Shown here in pieces: positions 43,030-52,829 of a stretch of DNA of 64,000 nt. Every line of letters begins with the position of its first letter. Within the stretch, counting starts at the first letter, position 1. The notes beneath the pieces are model-generated. The model was not told the DNA's origin. It worked only from the letters and a program-made list of their open reading frames with translations, and did not search any database. Position numbers and translations under genes: made by a program. The DNA is from Euphorbia lathyris (lineage: Eukaryota; Streptophyta; Magnoliopsida; Malpighiales; Euphorbiaceae), in assembly GCF_963576675.1 (NCBI RefSeq), contig NC_088918.1:65179001-65243000 (forward strand), in the 5' to 3' direction.

Positions 43030-43390
43030 ATTCCTTGTGAATATCCTTTGTCTATATCGTTTATACATGTATACTTGTTTATAGTTGTTTACATTCATAC
43101 TTGTTTATAATTATACTCATTTGTATCTATACTCGTTTATACAAATACTTGTTTATATACGATTCTCTTGTGAATATCCTTTGTTCATATCATACATACT
43201 CGTTTATATTTGTTAATAGTTATACTCGCTTATATGTATGCTTGAACTTGTGTATATCTATACTTGCTTATACAAACGCGTGTTTATATTTATACGTGTT
43301 CATATCATCTATACTTGTCAATATTTTATACTTGTCCAAACTTGTTTATATAGTATCATATACATGTTCACATATTACATAAAGAAGGTT
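43030..43390 (+). repeat. Degenerate tatacttgttta repeats in the Athila leader
   Basis: About 20 copies of tatacttgttta-like units, spaced about 12-20 bp apart, fill the untranslated leader between primer-binding site and gag. The ORFs across it are repeat artefacts. Confidence 0.7.
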
Positions 43391-43480
43391 GTACATTCTC
43401 TATCTCTGTATCTTCCGTAGTCATACTTTCCTTCTCAAAGGAAAACATTTTTATTTTTATTTATCTTTTCTTTTCAGCAT

Positions 43481-44006
43481 ATGCATACTCGATCAGCGGA
43501 AATACCGTGTGTCCCTCTTAACCTTGAACTTGAACGTACTCTTCGCAGGAGCAAGCAAAATAGGACTATCAAGCCAGACGAAATCATTGAACCTATCAAG
43601 ATGGCTGAGACCAACAATAACAGGAACAATGAGAACACCGAGCCGGAAGCTGACACCCGCTCAATGAGCGAGATTTTGGCACCGCACCGACACCAGCACC
43701 TGTCTGGGATCGTCGCCCCAAACATTTCAGCCAACACTTATGAAATCAAGTCAGGCATAATTCACTTGATTCAACAAACGGGACTGTTTGAGGGAGAGGC
43801 ACATGAAAGCCCAAATGATCATCTAGATCGCTTCCTAATGTGCGCAGACACTGCAAGAACAAATGGGGTTCCCCAAGATACCGCCAGGCTGAAGCTATTC
43901 CCATTTTCACTAACTGGGCAAGCTCTGGAATGGCTAAGAACACTAGAGCCCGAGTCAATCACTACATGGGCAGAATTGGAAAAAGAGTTCTTATCTTACT
44001 ACTTTC
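43481..44006 (+). pseudogene. gag: Athila gag N-terminus, cut by a copia insertion
   Basis: About 175 codons of Gag remain, from MHTRSAEIP through the retrotransposon gag domain (ISANTYEIKSGIIHLIQQTG, FEGEAHESPNDHLDRFLMCAD, FPFSLTGQALEWLRTLE, TTWAELEKEFLSYYF). In intact elements the next residues start the region leading to the zinc knuckle and protease. Here the frame runs into the Copia-B LTR at 44007. The remaining part has no stop or frameshift, so the Athila element was probably in good condition when hit. The five bases ctttc (44002-44006) are the expected left TSD of Copia-B. Confidence 0.9.
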
Positions 44007-45355
44007 TGTTGGTCCCGTGTGATTAGTTCCAAGGGGGGGTTAGGAACTAATATAACTTTTTTCGTTTAATTGTATGCTGACTTAGTTATTTTTCAAGTTG
44101 GTCAGCTTGGCCAGATATGCTATAAGACAGCTTTGGACGGATATTGACTAAAGCTGTTTTATTTATAAGTTAGGTATTGACACTCTTAGAGGTCAACTTC
44201 TAACTCAGTACTTGAAATTACTCAGAGTCAACTTTAAACAATTTTATATGCTGAGTAAATATCACATACAACACATGCACATATATATATTGAGAGAGAG
44301 TTTAGAGATTACTCAGTATCACTTATCCTGGTTCGGCCTCTCCGCCTACGTCCAGTCCCCAGAGTCCTCCGGGCTTTTAGAATCCAATACTGAGCTCTTT
44401 AAAGATAGAGCACAAACCAATTACAAGGCAGTTGAATATGCAAGAGTACCTTCCTCTATTCGTCTACTCAACTCCTACTAAGTGCTACAACCCAGCACCT
44501 AGATTTCTCTACCACTGAATGTTTACAGCCAAACACTCAGCACAACACTCTCAATTTTACAATTGATAAACACTTGTTCCTTTTCAAATAAAGAACACTT
44601 TAGAAGATTACAAGTAATCACTCTAGCATTTACACAAAGAATGAAAGATGGGTGTAAGATCTATTTTTGTAACTAAGTGCTTTTGTATCTTTTCTCTCTT
44701 GTATTTTTCTCTTTTGTAATCCGGCAATGATCCAAGGATTTTGATTGTCCTTATATAGGAGAAAATCTGGGATCGGATCACTTTGAAATGATGTAGCCGT
44801 TAAGGTTAAAACAGCTCTTTTAGGGGACAGATTCTGGTCAGCTTCAGACTGTTCCGGCCATTCCCTTCCTCTGCATTTCTTCAGACGTCAGGCTTGTCCT
44901 TTACCAATAATCCATTGACCCATACATCTCAGAATGTGTCTTCTGCATATTTCCAGGGATTCAATTATTGCTACAGAGGGGCGGTAATCATTGTCTTTTA
45001 GCTAACGACTTTTTCATGTTGTCCTGAAGAATCACTCAGCTTCTACTTCGTAAAACCTTGTCATTTTTAATTTCCAATCTGAGTGTAAGTTTAGTCAGCT
45101 CAGCTTCGTGGGACAGTTGCTGTGGGCGTGTATGTCTTTGTCTTTTGATGCTAAGTTTGATTCCACTCAGCTTGATACTTTAGGCTTCTATGCTGATCTC
45201 TTCCTGTCTTACTTTTTATATTTATCTTTATTTATTTTTACACTCAACATTGAACAAACGGATTAGTACAATTAAAATAAAGCACATAAATTTAATTGTC
45301 TCTTAATCATGGATGATTTTGTCAAATCAAAATCTTGTGGAAAGGTGTTTCAACA
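44007..45355 (-). mobile_element. Copia-B 3' LTR
   Basis: The 1,349-bp LTR runs from tgttggtcccg to tttcaaca, TG...CA in the element's minus orientation, clearly related to the Copia-A LTRs but more diverged by eye. A TATA-like tcctatataagg (minus) lies near 44750-44762. It belongs to the older, outer copia element, whose other LTR is outside the window. Confidence 0.92.
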
Positions 45356-45369
45356 AACTCCCCCATTTT
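45356..45369 (-). other. Copia-B polypurine tract
   Basis: Minus-strand aaaatgggggagtt directly precedes the 3' LTR start tgttgaaac and primes plus-strand DNA. A second similar tract (tctcccccgtaag on the plus strand) lies near 45447 and a third near 45891; such repeated polypurine tracts are a known Sirevirus trait. Confidence 0.8.
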
Positions 45370-45815
45370 GATGTTGGCAAAATGCATAATTATGGAACTC
45401 AGTTTTGAAATTCCCCATGATTGATTTATTTTTCATATTTCTGAAATTTCTCCCCCGTAAGGGTTGCATCTGTTAATTTACCTCTTAAACCTACCAGGAT
45501 TTATTTTGAGATAAACTAAGGATGTGTGTACTGACTAGATTTAGTTTTATTTTGAGTCGAGGTCAGCTTTCGGAAATGCTTTGAATTCTCAGTTTGATCT
45601 ACTCGTTATTGTATATGCGGAGTATCAGTTTGTTCGATGTTTATGTTAATGTGTATTGACAAGCATGGCATTTGAACAGAATAAAAGACAGTTCATTGAA
45701 TAAGATAGAACATACACATACATAATACTTGTGCCCACAAAATATATTTCTAAACAAACACAAAAACAGTTTCACACATAAACACTTAAGTTTCACTTCT
45801 TCACACAGCTTTTCT

Positions 45816-48683
45816 TCACACAGCCTTACCCTTTCCTTTCACTTTGCTTCCTGATGCACCTGTCTGTTGTTGAGTTCCAGTTTTAGTTCTCTCCCCCGTT
45901 TTGCCAGCATCGGGTTTATAGACAAAGGTTTCATTTCTTGCAGCTGAGGATAGAACATTCAAATAGCGTTGTAAACGCTTCGTGCTCTCACTCAAGCCGT
46001 CTATTACAGGTACGCAATCATCTCGAACATTTCGAGGAACGGGGATAGATCTAGTGATCAGATTGATAATACACTCATGGGACTTGCTAAGCCAGGTAAG
46101 GGAGCTGGTGATCTGAGCAAAGGATTGATGATACATTTTCAAGAGGGCAGAATCATAGAAGATGCGTTGACCACTGTCATAGTGAACGGCCTGTAGAAGA
46201 CCTTGTGAAAGTTTATCATTGGTGGGGTCAACATCCATCTGAGCTTTGTTGACACTGAAAAGACTCACGGATTCACTGAGTTGATCAATGGTACATTGAG
46301 AAGTGGAGGAAACAAGCTCTCGTGTGCATGTAAGATCGGCAGTCAGCTTGGCAAAGCATCCCTGCAACTCAGCAGATGTGGCATACTCAGGATTAGCCAT
46401 TGGCCCAAGGTTGGGGAGTTCTGCTCTCAGTTTGGCAAATTGTTGATCTAACTTAGCTGAAGTTGCATAGCCTGGATTAGGGGCAGAGAGATTATTGATT
46501 TTACCTTCAAGGGAATTCATGTGGTTTATCATCAGGAGGAATAGCTCAATCAGCTTAGCAATATGATCTTGCTTAGGTTGCTGTGATTGGATGGTGGTCA
46601 CAATACTGACAAGATGCTTGAGTCCCTTAATTTTTGTGAGAAGCTGAGTGATGGCAGGTATATTTGTGGACTCAAGATGAGCAGACCTAGCAGCATTAGA
46701 AGTGGTGAACTCCTGGAGAAGAGTTTGAGCCGTTTCGATGATGTGACGGCCAGACTGAGTTGCACTAAGATAGGCATGTTGCTCAGTTGAAGTTGGCTCA
46801 TAAGAAGGAATGGAGGTGGAGCTGGATGGTGGTGGAGTTGGCTGCTTACTAGTTTGAGCAATTGGGTTTTGATCAGGATGTGGAGTTTGAACAGGTGGAT
46901 CCACAGTTTTCTCCCCATGTTGAGTGATTGGATCTTCAAGCTCTTGCTCGGCAGAATTTGGATGTCGTGGAGTCTTGGCATGTTCCTCAGTGTGAGTAAC
47001 AGAGGCTTGATTTTGCTCCGATTCCTTGGGAGGAGACTCAACATGGTGAGAAAAATATTCAAACCTGATATTGGATGGATCCATAGTTTGCTCCAAAGAG
47101 GGAGACTCTGCCAGGAGATCAATGAGAGGAGTTTTGACAGCTTTCTTCTTCAGTCTTCTGAGTGACTTAGTTTTTGGAGGTGATGGGTCAATTTGAACAT
47201 CTACATCCTCAACCTCAATTTCAACATTCAGATCCTCTCTTTGATGTTCCTCTTCTTCTTGTTCAACATCATGTGCCTCCTGATTTTGCTCCATATTATC
47301 CTGCTCAGCATGATCATTTCCTTCAGCATTAAGCTAAGTATCAACCTCTCTTTGTTCTTCTTCTTCATCAGCTTGCTCAACTGGAGTTTTCTCAAGATCA
47401 ATTCCAATGTTCTGAGTGTAGTGAGATTTGGGTGTCACAACCCAATCAATGGGATCAGCCTCAACTATTTTCAACCCAGAATTTTTACTTTTCTTCTTTA
47501 GCGGCTGTTCTGGGGATTCTTCATGTTCTTCCTCGGGCTCAGCTTGCCCTTTCCTTTTCTCTGCTGACTTTGGTGTAACCTGAGGTAGGTCAGCATCAAC
47601 ATTCTTTCCTCTTATCATAGCCCTCTTCTTTCTGGGCATAGTCTCAATGTCCTTGGCACAGGTGGCCAATGTCTTTCTCTTCTTCTTTGCCTTAGAGGAA
47701 TCGGCAGTAACTTCCTCTGGTTCAACTTCTGGCTCAGCATCATCTGCTGCCAGCTCAGTTTCAATTTCTTGCTCAGCATCGCTTTCTTCCTCATTTTCCT
47801 CACCATCTTCACCTCCCTTTAGTGGTTGGTTGAACAATAACCCAGTTATCAAAGCTGCGGTTATTTCTGTTCCCAAGCTTTTAGTCTCAGTGATGGTCTC
47901 AATCTTGTGATCTTCAACGATCTTGGTGATGAGAGAACCTAATCGAAGTTTCCTACCTCCTCGTTGAAGTGCTCCCACCAGAAACACAGGCATATTCAGC
48001 GGACAATAGGTTAGCATGTGCCATATGAAGCACTGCTCGAAATTGGAGGCAGACGAAGCTGAGTTGAGTTTAGGGAAGATGAAGTTTGTTAAGATGTAGT
48101 GCGCCATCTTCTAGTTTTGCCCCATACTCGTGCTGGGTATTTCTCCTTTGTAGTTTTTGGGTTTGGAAAACCCCTTCATCTGGTCAAGCATTTCCTTTGA
48201 TACCTTTTCTTTTGTTGTTCTGAAATCGGTTCCTTTGTTGGGCATGTTGAGTAGGGTTGCCAGGTAGGACGGAGTAATTACAATCTTGTGACCCTTAACG
48301 CGCGTCTCCAAATAATCAGCATCATCCTTGTCAACGTGGAGACCGGAGTAGAATTCCCTAACCAATTGTGGATAGGTGGTTCCGGGGAGAGAGAAGAGGT
48401 CTGTCCACTCGTTTTTCTCAATCCATTCAGAAAAAGGCTTTTCATCGGTAACGAAGCTGGGAGAGAACCAGCGGCATTTGAGGACTTCCAGATTTTGGAC
48501 TTTTGTGTGAACCTTCACCATGGTTCTAGCCTTGGGTTTCTTCTGTTTTGAGGAACTTGCCGGGTCCGTTTGACGGCGTTTGCTCGGAGTTAGGTTAGAC
48601 TTAGGAGGAGATTTAGAGCTTTCATCGGTGATTAGTTTTCCAGAATTTTCACCGGAGATTTTCTGAGTGTTGGTCATTTTCAT
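45816..48683 (-). pseudogene. Copia-B third ORF (post-pol), three segments in one frame
   Basis: This homologue of the Copia-A third ORF is about 955 codons long, from MTNTQK at 48677 to VKGKGKAV at 45816, with two in-frame TAG stops near 48110 and 47334. Both are Gln-to-stop changes when aligned with Copia-A or with the local context. The N-terminal conserved domain (LEVLKCRWFSPSF, YPQLVREFYSGLHVD, VTPSYLATLLNMP) resembles the Pfam putative plant transposon protein domain. Acidic, basic and Ser/Thr/Gln-rich regions follow, then two copies of the NP-YATSAEL repeat. It has a TATA-like ggatatataaataatgg (minus) about 95 bp before the ATG. No signal peptide or clear membrane helix. Confidence 0.8.
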
Positions 48684-48773
48684 ATATTTTTTGTGGAAGA
48701 TTTGAAAGAGAGAGAGAGATTCTGAATACCAAAGGATTTACGCGTGAAGAGATTTGAAGAGTAATTCATCCAT

Positions 48774-48790
48774 TATTTATATATCCCTAA
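48774..48790 (-). promoter_or_regulatory. TATA-like box upstream of the Copia-B third ORF
   Basis: Minus-strand gggatatataaataatgg lies about 95 bp upstream of the ORF start, at the same spacing as in Copia-A, although the surrounding leader has diverged. This suggests separate transcription of the ORF. Confidence 0.55.
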
Positions 48791-49197
48791 AACGGTCCTA
48801 TTAATTGAACTAGCCGTTTATCCTTGGGGTGTTCAACCGGCAGAGATTCTGTCATTTATGACATTTCCGGCGCATGGGTTGTCTCATAATTGGTTGCCTC
48901 TCCTAGGTGCTTTTTATTACACGTGTTGGCATTTAATGGTGCAAGTGGGTTCTAGCGCAATTTTCTTAGAAAGTGAACCGTTTGTGACACTGAGTACTTA
49001 GTTCTATCAAGATGAATTTTCTATCTTAGTACATGATAGTTGCTCAGTATATGTACCTACTTAGGATAACCACTCAACATGTATGTCAACTCAGTATGAT
49101 GTGATTTCAAGTTCAGCAAGTAGGAGTTATTTTATTCAGCATGGCATTTGCATAAGGTTCAACTTTTCACTTAGCATGGCAATCATACATCATTTAC

Positions 49198-50939
49198 TTA
49201 GGAATTTATTGAAAGGAGATTAGACATACCGATAGCTTCCCTTAGTATGTTGAATTGTTCACGTGCCAAGGGCTTGGTGAAGATATCTGCAAGCTGTTCA
49301 TTTGTTGGCACATAGGTCAGCTTGATCTCATCTTTTAGTACGTGATCTCTGATGAAGTGATGCCTTATGCTGACATGCTTCATCCTGCTATGTTGGATTG
49401 GATTTTTGGACAGATCAATGGCACTCTTATTGTCACATTTGATCTCTATTGTTTCAGTTTTTACTCCATAATCCTCAAGCTGTTGCTTTATCCATAGAAC
49501 TTGAGCAACACAGCTTCCAGCAGCCACGTATTCAGCTTCAGTTGTAGACAGGGCCACAGATGATTGCTTCTTGCTGAACCAAGATACTAGACAGCTTCCA
49601 AGGAAATGACATCCTCCTGAAGTGCTCTTACGTTCTAGCTTATCTCGTCCATAGTCAGCATCAGTATATCCAATGAGTGTGAAGTCATTTGAAGTTGGAT
49701 ACCATAGACCTGCATCAATTGAGCTCTGCAAATATCTAAAGATTCTTTTTACAGCTGTTAGATGAGATTCTCTGGGATCAGCTTGATATCTCGCACAATA
49801 ACATACTTCTACTAGCTGTGAGATAAAGTAACGAACCTATCATACCTCGATAGAGTTTAGTGTCTATTGACTTACTTTTCTCATCTTTGCATAGGACAGT
49901 ATCAGTACCCATAGGGGTTGATATTGGTTTGCAGTCCATTATACTGAATTTCTTTAACATTTCCTTGGTGTACTTGGACTAGCTTATGAAGATGCCATTC
50001 TTACCTTGCTTGATTTGAAGTCCAAGGAAGAAGTTGAGTTCCCCCATCATGGACATCTCGAACTCAGTTTGCATTTGTTTGCTAAATTCTTTGCACAGAG
50101 ATTCGTCAGTAGCACCAAATATTATATCATCTACATATATTTGTGCAAGTAGGGTATGTTTTCCCTTTTTCTTAATGAACAAGGTTGTGTCAGCTTTTCC
50201 CTTGACATAGTTTCTGGTCAGCAGGAAGTTGGTCAACCTCTCATACCAAGCTCTTGGAGCTTGTTTCAGACCGTACAGGGCCTTTTTGAGTTTATAAACG
50301 TGGTTTGGAAATTTTGGATCTTCAAACCCAGGAGGTTGATTAACATATACCTCTTCGTTTATGAAACCATTAAGAAATGCACTTTTGACATCCATTTGGT
50401 ATAACTTAAAGTTCATGAAACTGGCATAAGCACACAATATGCATATTGCTTCTAACCTAGCAACAGGTGCAAATGTTTCCCCATAGTCAATTCCCTCTTG
50501 CTGACTATATCCTTGGGCTACAAGTCGAGCTTTGTTCCTTATCACATTTCCATGCTCATCTAGTTTGTTTCTAAAAACCCACTTAGTTCCTATAGGCTTT
50601 TGATCCCTAGGTCTAGGCACTAAATCCCATACCTCATTTCTGGTGAATTGGTCAAGCTCTTCTTGCATGGCATTTATCCAATATTCATCGTGCTCAGCAT
50701 CAGCAAAATTCTTTGGCTCATGTACTGAGACGAATGCGACATTGCTGAGGTATTTCCTTAGCTGATCTCTGGTCATCAGCTTGTTGTCAGCAGCATCAAG
50801 AATGGACTTTTCTGAATGCCCTCTTGGAATTTTTATTTCTTTCGGCAATGTTGAGTCATTTGGAACAGGTGTTTCTGCAATCTCTGCAGGAATAGATTGG
50901 TCAGTAAATATTATTTCAACTTCTTGCTTACCTTTGGTC
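49198..50939 (-). pseudogene. pol: Copia-B pol, C-terminal part (RT and RNase H)
   Basis: From the Copia-A junction the frame reads [85 protein letters not shown] and [15 protein letters not shown] (RT catalytic YVDD). A stop at 49979-49981 replaces Gln ([10 protein letters not shown] in Copia-A). A deletion of about 19-20 bp near 49790 removes the PDIQYSV region and shifts the frame. RNase H then continues (49731-49198) with [29 protein letters not shown] and [10 protein letters not shown]. About 95% similar to Copia-A pol by eye. Confidence 0.92.
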
Positions 50940-50944
50940 AGCCC
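50940..50944. repeat. 5-bp TSD of Copia-A, left copy
   Basis: agccc precedes the LTR start tgttgg here and follows the LTR end caaca at 62801-62805. The two flanks join into one continuous Copia-B pol reading (SIQG then LTKGKQE). Confidence 0.93.
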
Positions 50945-52357
50945 TGTTGGTCCCTGATAATTAGTTCCAAGGGGGGGGGGGTTAGGAACTAATTTAACTT
51001 TTTCGCGTTTTAATTAAGCTGACTGGAAGTAATTTGGAGAGTTTATTAACTCTACTTTTGGTCAGCTTGGTGAGATATGTTTGAAGACAGCTTTAGTCAG
51101 ATGTTGACTAAAGTTGTTTTCTCGTGAGTTGAGAATTGACACTCTTGGAGGTCAGCTTCTAACTCAGCACCACTTATTTACTTAAGGTCAGCTTAGCCAA
51201 TTTATATGCTGAGTAAATTTAGCAAACAACACATACAATATAAGAGAGAGTTCAGAGATTACTCAGTATCACTTATCCTGGTTCGGCCTCTCTGCCTACG
51301 TCTAGTCCCTAGAGTCCTCCGGGCTTTTTGAATCCAATACTGAGCTCTTTAACGGTAGAGCACAAACCAATTACAAGGCAATTGAATATGCAAGAGTACC
51401 TTCCTCTATTCGTCTACTCAACTCCTACTAAGTGCTACAACCCAGCACCTAGATTTCTCTACCACTGAATGCTTACAACCAAGCACTCAGCTTAACACTC
51501 TCAATATTCCTATTGATCACACACTTGTTCTTTTTATGCTAAAGAACACTTTAGATGATTACACAACAATCAATCTAGCATTTACACAGAGAATAGAAAA
51601 GTGGGTGTAAGATCCTTTTGTATTTGAGTGCTTTCAAGATTTTCTCTCTTTGTATTTTTCTCTTGATGCTTCGGTGCAGATCCAAGGTTCTTCATTGTCC
51701 TTTTATAGAAGGAAATTGCAGATTTGGATCCTTTGAATTGTTGTTACCGTTAACACCAAAACGGCTCTTTAGGGGAACAATTTCTAGTTAGTCTTCAGAC
51801 TGCTCCGCCATTCCCTTTCACTGTTTTCTTCAGGCGATAGTTTTGTCTTCTTGCGTCTGGCTTGTCTTTTTGTGCCAGTTGTCTGTTTCCAATAATCCAA
51901 CATCCCATGACTCTTGGAATTAGTCTTTTAGGTGTCTTCTAGGTTCCAATTATTGGTGCAGAAGATTGGCAGACTTTGTCCTTTAGTGAACGGATTCTTC
52001 ATGCTATCCTGACTGTCACTCAGCTTCGTTTGTTCTCTTCGAATGTTCAACGTTCATGCTGAGTTCCTTCTAGGTCAGCTCCGTTCTGTTTAACCTCTCC
52101 TGAAGAAGTCTTCAACTTTAGTCAGCCTCGTTTTTCTTCTAAGTCCTACTCCACTCAACTTTCATTCTGTCATACTGAGTTCCGTTCTACTCAGCTTTGT
52201 TTGTGCTAACTTTTGTCCTGTCTTTACTTTATATATTTTTGCACTCAATATTTAACAAACATATTAGTACAATTAAATCAAAGCATCTAAATTTAATTGC
52301 CTTTTAATCATGGATGATTTTGTCAAATCAAAATCTTGTGGAAAATGTGTTTCAACA
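50945..52357 (-). mobile_element. Copia-A 3' LTR
   Basis: 1,413 bp, TG...CA. It contains an 11-G run near one end (7 G in the partner LTR), a TATA-like ccttctataaaagg (minus, about 51697-51710) and many tcagctt/ctcagc motifs. The 3' processing site is not identifiable by eye. Confidence 0.95.
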
Positions 52358-52371
52358 AACTCCCCCATTTT
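52358..52371 (-). other. Copia-A polypurine tract
   Basis: Minus-strand aaaatgggggagtt adjoins the 3' LTR. Related tracts (plus strand gactcccccgtaaggg near 52440 and tctcccccgttttgcc near 52965) lie upstream; the last is inside the third ORF. Confidence 0.8.
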
Positions 52372-52829
52372 GATGTTGGCAAAATACATAATTATGGAAC
52401 TCAGTTATAAGTTACCCCATGATTGATATTTTTGAAATGACTCCCCCGTAAGGGTTGCACACATATTGTCTTAACTTAATTCTAAACCTTCTAAGATCTA
52501 ATTAGACTTAAGACATTTGTATATACTGACTCAGTTTTAGTTTTGAGCTAGTCTGGAGTGAAGTCAGTTTTTCAAAAATATTAGAAGTATGTTGTTTCTC
52601 AGTTTATTGCATAAGTTGTTTTAGTGTTAATGTATACTGAGTGTTTTTAACTTCTTGATTTGTTTGTTCAAATTTTATTAGTTAGGTCAGGAAGGAAACT
52701 AATACTTGTTATATTGATCTAAACAACAAGAAGGCATATTGACTGAACTAATAAAAAAAGCACATTGACCTAAACAACATTCAAAGACAGGATAATGGGA
52801 TAAGTTTTTAGACATTGACTAAGCAAGTT

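Noticed and set aside
43030..43420. Small membrane protein ORFs in the Athila leader
   Set aside because: Their Tyr/Leu/Ile-rich pattern comes from the tatacttgttta repeats, not from selection on a protein.
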